64,000 nt of DNA, taken from positions 2,838,504 to 2,902,503 of the forward strand of contig CAJFCJ010000003.1 in NCBI GenBank assembly GCA_904063045.1. Direction: 5' to 3'. The position numbers and the translations under genes were made by a program. This DNA comes from Dimorphilus gyrociliatus. Its lineage: Eukaryota > Annelida > Polychaeta > Dinophilidae. Shown here one piece after another: positions 12,095 to 22,643 of the stretch. Each line of letters begins with the position of its first letter. The stretch's first letter is position 1. The notes under the pieces were generated by a model, which was not told the origin of the DNA, did no database searches, and was given only the letters and a program-made list of their open reading frames with translations.

Positions 12095-13389
12095 TAACAA
12101 TCAGAGCTTTTCGTAGTGTCTTTCTCTCTAAAATTAAACTCTCCTTTTATTTCGTTTTTACAAAAAGGTGCTAGTTTCAGCACATTCCTCTGATTGCTTA
12201 AGATTATCAGTTATTCGTTTAAATAATGATTCTTTATATTAGTATTAGTAGTTTTATGTACTATAAACAAATAAGTAAAGTATACGTACTTGAATAACTG
12301 GATGTAATTTGAATACAGTGTTAGGATTATTGGCGTCTTTAGTTAAAGAGACACTTTCATGATTCACCAGTAGATAGAGTCTTGTACAGACATGTTTTAA
12401 ACGGCATTGCTGATGCCATTTGACTTCTGATCCATCTAGATTACTTGATAATAATTCAACCTGCCAATATGTTATTGCCGACGTTGATGGAAATAATGTT
12501 TTTGGTATATTTTGATCTACAGGTCTAATCCTTAGGTGAACTAGTAAAAAATAATAAGTTTTAAGCGTTCAAAAGCATCGTAATATATAAATCTAATACA
12601 ACCGTCATCTGCTATTTCTCCCGTTAGTAGTCCTGATGCACATAGGTATGCTTCTATTTCTTTATGAAAAAATCTCACGAAATGACCAGACTTTAAAAAA
12701 TTTGTCATTTCTTTTGAAGGCTTATAACGTCTTAAGAGTCTAAATCCAGATTGTTTAACTGATAAGTTCAATTCTAAACTATCTTTATAAACTGATCTTG
12801 ATGGTAATTTAGACTTGCTAACATGAAGATATTGTCCAGGCGTTTTTACAGACTCGAAAACAATTTGATCTTCAACTTGCACAATATCGCCTTCAGCTTT
12901 TACTTTATATCTTGGCATGATTTTAAATTGAGCATTTTTAGCATTATACTCTGATAGAAATACTTTCATACTTCCAGATTTTGTTGTAGCCGTTGTTTCT
13001 GTACTACTATGTATGAACTTTTGAGTAAACAAGTGTCTTAGTTGTATCGTTTGTCCATAAAGGACTTTTCTACCAAATTGTCTCTTTTTCTCATTTTCGT
13101 TATCATCCGATTCAGCTTCAGCTGCCAGTTGTAATTGAGCAAGTTTTTCATTCGAGATGGACTCATATTTTGCCTTCCTAAACTTCTTGTCAAATTTATA
13201 TCGATTCACAACACATATTTCGAACGTAACAGACGCTGGATCAACGGCGACAGGATTTTGTCTATCCTGTCCTGATTTAACGGCAATATCCGTATGAATA
13301 GAACTTGAAAGATACGAATATACAAATCCGTGAGAATCTTCTGAATACAAGCAAATAAAGTCTCCAACATGCAAAGACTCAACAGCCAT
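4448..13389 (-). CDS. Itpr: Inositol 1,4,5-trisphosphate receptor homologue, divergent; 14 exons, about 2,540 aa
   Basis: This family forms tetrameric IP3-gated calcium-release channels in the ER membrane. I read the exons as 13389-12603, 12540-12290, 11944-11866, 11799-11582, 11517-11190, 11104-10080, 10011-9908, 9846-8716, 8653-8540, 8352-7726, 7635-6089, 6011-4936, 4866-4747 and 4663-4448; the phases agree throughout. The start MAVESLHVGDF aligns with the family N-terminus. Beta-trefoil/MIR domains come first, then the IP3-binding armadillo region (NRQKLMR), RIH-type helical domains, and six membrane segments around codons of 5880-4990. The pore-lining helix GLNIIFGIIVDTFSELR is well conserved. 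The chain ends with the C-x2-C...H-x4-H zinc motif (CFIC, then EEHVKKEH) and a coiled-coil tail. Length is close to the usual 2,700. Two oddities stand out: the phosphate-binding loop LRTTGR is LRIRPV here, and the filter GGGVGD is GAYEYL. It may be a second, IP3-insensitive paralogue. Confidence 0.93.
5158..5175 (-). other. ITPR pore filter with altered residues
   Basis: After a conserved TVL-x-HG helix, the selectivity-filter position GGGVGD of canonical ITPR/RyR channels reads G-A-Y-E-Y-L. The inner helix that follows is canonical, so this is not an alignment slip or a frame error. Confidence 0.75.
12031..12090. repeat. (AT)n microsatellite in an ITPR intron
   Basis: An AT dinucleotide run, almost pure from about 12052, lies in the largest ITPR intron (12289-11945). 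The other ITPR introns are 61-187 nt. Confidence 0.9.
12518..12535 (-). other. ITPR ligand loop with altered residues
   Basis: Codons L-R-I-R-P-V occupy the place of L-R-T-T-G-R in vertebrate receptors, whose R265, T266, T267, G268 and R269 contact IP3. Only R265 is kept. Elsewhere K249 reads Ala, R504 reads Lys and Y567 reads Ser, while R241, K508, R511, R568 and K569 are kept. Confidence 0.75.
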
Positions 13390-14272
13390 TTTACTTTCTT
13401 AAGTCCAAGTAATTAGATTACACGAAAATATTCATTTATATCGTTTAACAATATGAATATAAAGTAAATTCTCATTCATTTAATAAAAAACTCAAAAAAG
13501 AGTATATTAATCAAAATTTAACACTTTTGCTGATATTCATAGTCGAAAGATTATAATATTCTGGCGTTAACGAAAAAGAAGGATTGCATTTTCAATATAT
13601 TCAATAATCTTATTATAATTTCTGCAACCCTTAGCAATTTTCTTATGCCTAGCCTATACACAACAGAGAATGTATACCTTAAATTTACAAATTAACAAAG
13701 TATTAGAATAGTAGAAAGAAAATCAATCATTTTCTTTTTCTTTCTAATACTCTTTTTTTTTTTCTCTCTCTATTTTTTTTTAAAGCAAAGCTTTCTCATA
13801 TTCGCTAATGACATGCTCTTTGTTTTTCTCAACAAATGTATTAGACGTATTTTATTCTTACGATATTATTTAGTTATTTTCTCTATCTATCCTTTTCAGT
13901 GACTGTTTCTAACCTTCTATTTATATTCTAGTAAATTTTTATTACGATGTTATATACTATTTTGTTTAGAATATCTGGGAATAAAATACAATTTTATTGA
14001 TAATTAAGGATATTACAACGCAGTAGCTATAAATTGGTAATTAATGTTATAATTCAGTATTAAATCTAGCAGACAAAAATAACAAACACAAATAAGAGCA
14101 GATTCTTTTAATAAGCTCTTTGCCATATTAAACATAAGCCTTAGAATAAAGAAAGTAATTTTACTACGTAGATAAGGCAAAATGGCATTCATTCCACTAA
14201 GCTAGTCATAGTATGTTCTTTCTATTATATTATTATAGGAGAACAGTGATTGCTTTTGTTTTAATACAGTAA

Positions 14273-14281
14273 TGCCATCTA
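14273..14281 (-). promoter_or_regulatory. CTCF-core-like motif, copy 4 (reverse, variant)
   Basis: On the minus strand this is TAGATGGCA, which still fits YAGRKGGCR. It lies about 0.9 kb upstream of the ITPR start codon. Confidence 0.3.
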
Positions 14282-15253
14282 TATTTTATTATTATCCAAA
14301 CTTATAATAGACGTTAAACTTTCTTTAAAAATGTCAAAAATGTTCAAATATTTAGAGCGCTATCAAACTTAGGTAATGAAACAATGGAAGGTATTTCTAA
14401 CATAATACGCAACTATGCGATTAGCTAATTTTACACTTTAGAAAAAATTCCTTGTCACGTGATCCTTTCAACTTAGGTTAAGGAAGCGAATTTCTTTCTA
14501 CATACACAGGTATTTACAACTATTTTAAATTTGAAAATGAGATATCCCAAGGCAAACGAATAAAGAAGAGTCATTAGTTAAATGGAAGGAATTTTGAATG
14601 AAAAATGTCATATAAAGATAAGAGATATCCATTGATCATGTACTATAATTTGAAGATATTTCTTATTAAATACGATCGAAAGATAGAAAAAAAATCTCAA
14701 AAAAAGAAAATAATGTAATTTACTTCCTTAGCGTTAAGAGTTACTGTATACAAAAATATGATATTATATATTTCAATATCAAGAGCGAATTTAATGAGTG
14801 TAACCTATCAAGTGTAGTAAATATGGGGAAAAAGAAGAAAAAGGAGGAGATGAGAGGATAAATGTGAATTAAAAAAGGCATTAAAGTGACTATCACAGAT
14901 ATTTATTGCTTCTATTTGAAGGTGCTGCTCTGGAGTCTAATGCATGTGGCTTTTCTCACGTTTACACATTACGACGTTTATACAATATAGAATAAATATA
15001 CACGGAAATGTCATTGTTTAATCTCAAGTTAACAAAAGTTTGGATTATCTCAAAGAATATGACGTAATAGCAGCGTTAAAGCAACAAAATAAGCACAAAA
15101 GCTGCAAGTTGATTAATTAAAATTTGTGTTTAATTAATGCCAAACGTAGATAAGCTTAATAACTTTATTTGTCACTTAGAAGGTAAGCACTTTTTAAACA
15201 ACAGTATTGAATAATAAGAAAGAAACGTTCTATCATAATTATTTGTTCTCCCC

Positions 15254-15266
15254 TAGATGGCGTTAG
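15254..15266 (+). promoter_or_regulatory. CTCF-core-like motif, copy 5
   Basis: TAGATGGCGTTAG, preceded by CCC, is identical over 13 bases to copy 1. It lies between the divergent 5' ends of ITPR and adhesion GPCR A. Confidence 0.4.
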
Positions 15267-15761
15267 TTGCAAGTGTTGTGCTGATGTTTTCGAATAGAGC
15301 TACGAGGTACACTGAGTTTATATAATCAAAACTAGCTGGTATATATTATATTTAAATAACCTATATCTAACATGTTGTATATTTAGCGGATGAGTTATAT
15401 TTCTATCACCCAACGCTATTGAGTTATATTGCTATATAGTATTTTTAAAAGCAGCAAAATTGAACAAATGCTAGTTTGTTTCGTGTATATTGAACAGAGA
15501 AAAAATACTCTTCACGGGTCAAAGTACAATACAAAAAGCGCAGAAAAAGTTGAATACGTTGGGAAAAAAATGGCTAAATTATATAGCTATACAAAATTCC
15601 CTACGTCAGATATAAACAGCATTTATAGAAAGATAGACGTAAGGGCTTGTTAGAGACCTTTTCATTCAAATTCTTAAAAGAATTTTCTTTTCTATAGATT
15701 TTATTTGTAAATGGCTATTTGATGGAAAAGAATTTAATATTTCTTATAGCTATCTATTTCC

Positions 15762-15822
15762 TTTATCTCTCTATCTCTCTATCTATCTATCTATCTTTCC
15801 CCTCTCTCTCTCTCTCTCTACC
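15762..15822. repeat. CTAT/CT microsatellite
   Basis: Tandem atct and ctat units run into a (ct)n stretch and then a short C-rich end. Confidence 0.85.
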
Positions 15823-16660
15823 CCCATTTTCTATATAATATATATTTCCTTTCTATAAAAACAAGTTTTAATTCTTAAATACATATTATGCATTTTAATT
15901 TTCTTGGTGATAGGATAAACAATGAGTCATTACATTTTCTTTCTGTTGGCATTTCCCAATGTCTAGTCTGTTTATATTATTAAAGTATAGTGCACTTAAA
16001 TTCTTATAAAATAAACTTTTAATAAAAAATTCTTTAGGCTTGTAAAACTTACAAAAAAAAAATTTGTATAGTTTGTTAATAAATAGAGTGTCTATTAATA
16101 ATTTTAATTATATAATCTAATATAGTAAAAGGGTAGGACTAAAGCTCCTAAAAAATATCAGCTGACTAATACGCTTAAGTATGATTTCAAAGAATTATTG
16201 AATATCGGTGATTCGCCTATTTGAAGACGCCCAATAGAGTTGCTTTTATCAAGATTTGAATATTGTATAATAGTAGAAGGAGTTGAAGAATTTATCATTA
16301 AATAAACAAATTCGAAATATATGTTGTATATATGCAATATAACCTTTTTCCATATAGATAGCAATTATAGATTTCTGCATAAATATAGATAAATATTATC
16401 TAATTAATTGCTTATTTATTTATTTATATAACGCAAAATACCAAACTAAAGACAACGACTACTTGAAAGACATATAAAAAAATAAATTGTAGACTGAATG
16501 AACGAAGACTATAATGAATCATTCATTGCAGAATTGAACTATTTTTAAGCTCAAGGGGGGCTAGTTCACGTGCTCATAGGAATATTGAACAAGTTAATAT
16601 TATATCTTTGGAGCAGTTCTTTCAAACGATATATCGTGGCTAGTTTCCCACAAAAAGCCA

Positions 16661-19600
16661 ATGATATACTTGATTTTAAGTGTTTTGTGTGGGATAACAA
16701 TAAGTTTTTCTGGATTTTCTCCTGAAAAATGCGGACTTAGTTATTGTTTTAATGGAGGAATTTGTATACGTCAGGTTTGTTTCAATTCTTCTTTTATACT
16801 CGATTGTGCTCTGGCCTCTCGCCTGTTGGCTAAACTAGAGTACGTTTATATTTTTATGTAAACTGTATTGCAAAACTGCTGTTAAATCTACTAATTAATG
16901 ATATAAAATGAATAAAGTATTTAAATAACATATACTACTTATTTTGAATCCTTAATATCTTCTTTAATCTTATAGAATAACGAAAGTATTTGTCAATGTC
17001 CTCCGTCATCCAAAGGGAGATATTGTGAATTTCCCTTCGAGGAAATTCAAGAATGTGAGGCTGGCTGGAATCTTTTTGAGGATATTGGATTTGAAAGTTG
17101 CATAAGCTATAATTCATACCCGTTAACATTCTTTCAAGCAGTGACAGAATGCAAAAATCAAGGAGGATGGCTACTAGGAATAGATAAAAATGAAATATAT
17201 CTTGAAAACTTAAATCAAAGATTATCGTCAATACCTTATATAGAAAGTAAAACTTTTTGGATAAACTTTGAGCTGTCAAATAAATACATCTATAGAAAGA
17301 CAACATTCCCAACGTATTATGGGACTATTGGCGATAAATTTAACAATACCTTTGTACTTTCCTCATTTGATTTAAATAATATTTGTCCATATATCAGTGG
17401 CAAATTTATCACTGGAAAATATGAATCAAACCAATATTACACAGATAATTGCTATAATAAAAAACAGTACATCTGCCAAAAACCTTTAAAAATTGAATTA
17501 AAAGTTGATGTGAGTTCAAGACTATGTCAATATAATTGGACCTATTCACCAGATCTCAATAGATGCTTTTTACCTTTCGAAGTTAATTATAGTTATTCAA
17601 ATGGAGCTAGTTTGTGTTCACGTATGGGTGGCCACATTCCCATTTCCAATTCTGTTTACAACAGTAAGATCCTACATCGAGTGATACTTATTAAACAGAC
17701 TTCTGTTGGTTGTGGTCTAAATAGTCCTTGTAGAAATGGAGGAATATGCGAAATTAAAAACTATCGCAGACTTTGCAAATGTCCTTTAGGATTTTATGGG
17801 AAGTACTGCGAATTACTTCTTGAATACGATTCATGCTCTTCTAATCCATGTGGTAGTAACGGAGAATGTATAAGGCTTATAAAGGGTATTTCTCCAATCT
17901 ATATTTGTAAATGTGCAAGCGGCATATTCGGAGGCCCTTGTCCTAAACGTGCATGCCTAAATACATCTTTATGCAAACCAAATGGCATTTGCTTAGAACT
18001 TCCAGGAGGTACCTATCAATGTCAATGTCATGAAGGATACGGAGGAGTTGATTGCAGCATCACTTTCGGTACTGGTTTACCTCCTTTAAGCGAAGTATAC
18101 GGTAGTCTCCCTTCAAAATACTCTACAAAAAGTCCAATGGTTCCGCAGAAATCTTCTTTAACTTGTCCCGTATGCAGAACAACAAAACTTTGCAATTCAT
18201 CAATCAGATACGCGAATAATTGCGTAAGTATACAACAGTTTATAAAGGATATATAACTACTTTATTCCCTTGAATATAGGTTTCTTGTGTTAGCGAAATA
18301 AGTCTTAATGGATCAAAAGCTATCATAAATAAACTTAAATGCAGTCGGGAGAAATGTGAATATTATATTAATTGCATAGATTCGAAATGCGAAACAATTA
18401 AGATGTGTTGTTCGAGTCGAAGTTGTAATTTAATGATGAAATGTTCACCTAATACGTATAGTGGATTCTGTCGGAAACATTGCCATTGTAAAACATCTTG
18501 CGGTGATTTAACCGGTGAATGTGAAACGCCAGAATGTAAAAAGGATTTTTACGGACGCTCTTGTGACATATTACATAGAGAAATAAAATTTTGGCTATAT
18601 ACACCTCAACAAATGTCTAAAACGACAGAGAGATCTTATTCAACACCATGGATTAAAGATACAGAGAAACAATTAAAACTATGCTATAATTCAGACTTTA
18701 GAGGGAAGTGGGAACAGACTGAATGTCACAAGAAACTCTCAGTCGTTTGCGAAAAAAAACCCAACTATAGTTAGTTTACTTTTAATATTTAACTTGAATG
18801 TTTCCGTTTGATATAAAGTGTTTAATGCATTGAATTTTTTTGTAGATATTAATCCGGAAATTCAGATTAAAAGATACAGGAAACCGACAACAAGTGATTT
18901 TGGAATTGAATGCTCTTTTGAAGATTTATCACTAAAGGCTTCAGTCTTCTGGAAGAAAGATAATCAACTTTATCGATTTAGAAACAATGCGGATAGAATC
19001 GATGTTGAGGACATTATTACTCAATCAAAAAATTACGTAAGTTAACAATTTAAAAGGATATTAAAGTTGATACAGTATTAATAATTTATTCTATTTTCAC
19101 ATACGTAAAACATAAAAATACAGGATTCCCATTTTCGTTATTCTTCGCTAGAAGGATTTTACGTATGCATTGTAAACTATCAATATTTCGAAATATATTC
19201 AAGACCAATTCGGATCGAATTTGAAGACATCAAAATAACTTCAATCTTAAAGATAGAAAGAATTTTGGATCAATTCGAAGCTTTTAGCTTAGGAGAAAGA
19301 ATTACAGAAAAATTAAAATACCTCTTAAAGAATAATGAATATTTTCCATTTATAGATCAATCATTTAACATTAATATCGATCTAAAGAAATTTAGAGTTG
19401 ACCAATCAACAATAATCGAAAATGAGATTTACGTCAACTTTTTCGATGATGAATTTAATAAAAATTTAACATTTATTAAAGAAACATTAAAGTATGGATT
19501 TAATAAATTTATTGACAATATTTATTCATTTAATTTATTGGAAAATACTGATAAAGTTACGTTAATGAGATTGGCTGAAAGTGATGAATGTCAAGAAATC

Positions 19601-21802
19601 GTTATACAGAATTCAACTTTAGACTACAGTGCAAAATTCTCTGAAGCTAAAATTGGTACATTTTCAAAAACAACAGCTCAGTGTGCTGATGGAAGTCCAT
19701 TAGGAACTGCAATATGTTTAAAAATAGACTCAGAATATCCTACTTTTAAGAATATTAAATGGAAATCTAAAAGAGATTGTTACCCTGAACAGCTAAACAT
19801 TACACTGCAATTATCGAAGGTGTCTAAAATGTCGCAAAGTTTGACTAATCAATCGGATTCTGGACAAATTACTCATATGACTAAGACAATCATTAAAAAT
19901 CAGAATTTATCTTCAACTGATATTTCATATGTTGGTGAAATATTGGAAAATTTACAAACAACAAAAAGAGGTGTTGAAAAGCAATCTATAACTGATGTTG
20001 TTGAGATTGCTAATGAATTATTAAAAGCCCCTGCTGAACAGATTATGAAAGCTCAAATGACAACGAAATCGAGCTCAAAAGTAATTAAAGCTATTGAAAA
20101 AGTTTGTCATAATTGGAGGGGATCGACTAAAGCAAAAATATTTACGCCAAGAATTTCTGTTGAAGTTTGGCAAGGAAGACAAGTTCCTTTCAACAGTTTC
20201 CTCATTAAGAACATGACTGACGATCATCTATTACGAAATGAATCGTTTATTATGGATAATTTACCAGATTATCGTCTACTAAACGATACAGCGGCTGGAA
20301 TATTTTTTGAAAGCAGTTTAAACTTTTCAGATGAGATTCGAATAGTGACATCTGTATTCTCAAATACAAAACTATTTTGGAGAAATGCTACACAGATTCC
20401 CATTGGTAAAGTTATTAGTGCTTCTATAACAGACAAGAAATTAAGGAATTTAGATCCTCCTATATCAACTGTTTTTCAACCTGATAATAAGATAGATAAA
20501 TTACAAGAGGATAGGCTCAAATGTGTTTTTTGGGACGAGAAGGTTGAAAATTGGTCTGGTGATGGTTGCTATTTTGATCAAACAATAAACGGTAGAATAT
20601 TCTGTAAATGTGATCATTTTACCAATTTTGCTGTCCTTATGGACATTGAACGGAATGGTGCGTCTGATGATGAAGCACTTTCATATATATCTATTATTGG
20701 CATATCATTATCAATAGCTGGTTTGGGTTTTATTATTGTTTCTTTTATTGTTTTCAGGTAATAAAAACATGGCCACTTAATTAATTAACATACTAATTAA
20801 TTGCTGTTGCAGATCTTTTTCGAAGAATAAGCCTCAAATTTTAAGATTTAATTTATCATTATCGTTAATTGCTGTCAATATTATTTTCCTTGTTGGTATA
20901 AAAAGAACTGAAAACGACACTGCTTGTATAGCAATATCTGGACTTTTATATTATTTTCTTCTAACATCTTTCCTATGGATGTTGGCCGAAGGAGTCTTAG
21001 CTTTTATTAACTTTGTAAGAATATTTGATAATTATACACCAAATTTTCTCATAGTTGCAGCTATATGTTGTTGGCGTAAGTATTTATTTCTCATATTAAG
21101 TTCTTACTCTGCTAGATAGAGCATTAATTTTATTTCTTACCCTCTTCCTAAATAGTATTACCTGGCATTCCGATTACTGTTTTAGCAGTAATTGATAAAA
21201 GTCTATTTCTTGGGTTTGACGACTTGTAAGTATATTGCTTGGCTAACTGAATAATATTGAAAGAAATTTTACAACTAAATAGGTGTTGGTTAAGTGAAAC
21301 CCCATTTTATTACGGATTTGTTTTACCCGTTGGATTAATAATCCTAATTAATTTAATCTTTTTGACATTAACCTTGAAAAATCTATGCAAAAGACCAGAA
21401 GCTGCTAATGGAATAAACAAGAACAAATCTTCGAAGTACTACTTCTTATTAAGAGCCTTTCTTCTATTCTCTTTCATAATGGGGGTTACTTGGATATTTG
21501 GCTTCCTTGCAATAAAAGATGCTAAATTTACTTTCCAACTTATATTTTGCATTTTAAATGCGTTCCAAGGTTTCTTTCTATTTTTATTGTATATTCTAAT
21601 GGAGAGAAAAATACGTGAAAATTGGATGAAACTATGTGGCTGTTTACCAAGGACACAACTAAAAAAACCTAGCTTGAACCAAAAAACGAGCAAAACATCA
21701 ATAGATAATTTAATCATCAATGACAAAAAGTCAGAAGACGATAATGTGTCTGATTATATGGCTTTTGAGAAAGAGAATGAAATATCCGAAATATCAGGAT
21801 AG
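16661..21802 (+). CDS. Adhesion GPCR A (EGF-CTLD-CTLD-EGFx3-Ly6-EGF-halfCTLD-Ig-SEA-HRM-GAIN-7TM)
   Basis: A surface receptor of the adhesion (B2) class. Exons: 16661-16774, 16976-18223, 18280-18769, 18846-19036, 19124-20757, 20813-21075, 21156-21225, 21283-21802. The start gives a signal peptide (MIYLILSVLCGITIS) and then an EGF split by intron 1. Two CTLDs follow (GGWLLGI; FCP/WTYSP-type start), then three EGF repeats from about 17710. A Ly6/three-finger-like Cys pattern runs from CPVC to CCSSRSCN, followed by an EGF-like repeat (CKKDFYGRSC), a CTLD C-terminal half (CHKKLSVVCEK), and an Ig domain with C, W and GFYVC. A SEA-like stretch leads to an HRM with the GSPLGTAIC core. The GPS reads CKCDHFTNFAVLMD, cleavable at 20620/20621 to expose the tethered agonist TNFAVLM. 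The 7TM keeps FLWMLAEG, GVTWIFGF and NAFQGFF. The overall order recalls the ADGRF group (SEA, Ig, HRM), but the CTLDs make it unlike any receptor I know. Confidence 0.9.
18160..18430 (+). other. Ly6/three-finger-like domain in receptor A
   Basis: The Cys layout LTCPVC ... CVSC ... CCSSRSCN, interrupted by a 56-nt intron, matches the C-x2-C start and CC-x4-CN end of Ly6/uPAR domains. Matching segments lie in receptors C (about 29422-29710) and D (about 35770-36100). B and E lack it. Confidence 0.6.
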
Positions 21803-22643
21803 CATCTTTCACTATTTTCTTCCATGCACCGTACATTGTATTTTTTTTTTGTTTTTTTTTTGTACTTTTATGAACTTTATGAAGAAGAATTGAATAGTTT
21901 CTTCTTTTCATTATTTTTCAGCTATAAGAATTTTACTTGAACAGAAAATTAAAGACAATTAAGGAAAAATAACTAGAGGATAGAAATCATTATAAACTTA
22001 TTTTTTATAATCAGTTTCTTGTTGGTTTTTTATCTTTTCACTTTTAATTTTAGTCATTATTTTCTTCCTATGAGAGATTTTTTCTTTTCACTGTTAAAAA
22101 AACTATGAAATGAAGATATAACAAAGAAGGAAAAAAGAGAAAGAAGAAAAGTAACAAGAGATGAAGAAGCATAAGACGGAGAAGAAGTAGAAGAAGAAGG
22201 AGAAGAAGAAGAAGACAAGAAGGAGACGAGGAAAACAAAGAAAAGACGTAGAGAATATTAAAAAAAAGTAATATATAGTTAGAAGATTAAGGCCTAAAAA
22301 ATTTTTATTCTTCGAAGTTTTTAGTTTTTCTTTTTTCCTTTGTTTGAACTATTTTTGGAAAGGAAACACTTTCTTACTGTTTTTCACAGCACATCGTATA
22401 ATGAGTATATTAATACACACTTATGTACTACACAGTTTATTTGCATATATTTTATTATTATTCTAAAAATATTATTTACATTTATATGTTGAAAAGATAA
22501 AAATAGACACATCTCGTAACATCACGTGATCAGCATTGAAAAAATGCTGAAACAAGAAGTAAATTTTGATAGAAAAAAATAAAAAATATCTTTATTTTTT
22601 TCATTTTCATAGTTTAATCGACGTCTACTTATAATTAAATAAG
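21803..22643. other. Intergenic, receptors A to B
   Basis: This holds the 3' untranslated region of A, T-rich runs and a GAAGAA purine tract at about 22130-22250. It also holds the promoter side of B, with an E-box TCACGTGATC at 22522-22531, about 115 bases before the B start codon. No gene is seen. Confidence 0.6.
22522..22531 (+). promoter_or_regulatory. Palindromic E-box upstream of receptor B
   Basis: TCACGTGATC contains the CACGTG E-box bound by bHLH-Zip factors. Receptor A has TCACGTG at 16566-16572, about 90 bases before its start codon, and the ITPR upstream region has the same 10-mer at 14455-14464. C, D and E have none close by. Confidence 0.3.

Larger units (their letters stand above)
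13390..16660. other. Divergent intergenic region between ITPR and adhesion GPCR A
   Basis: About 3.3 kb separates two diverging start codons, so it should hold the promoters of both. I see two CTCF-core-like motifs, an E-box TCACGTGATC at 14455-14464, another CACGTG at 16567-16572, and pyrimidine simple repeats. Small open frames at 15429-15653 (+) and 16158-16364 (-) have no recognisable product. No gene is seen. Confidence 0.6.

Noticed and set aside
15429-15653. 74-codon plus-strand frame upstream of receptor A
   Set aside because: Starts at a non-ATG codon, has unremarkable composition, and no splice signals or known domain.
21439-21726. 95-codon minus-strand frame
   Set aside because: It is the antisense shadow of the conserved TM5-TM7 exon of receptor A.
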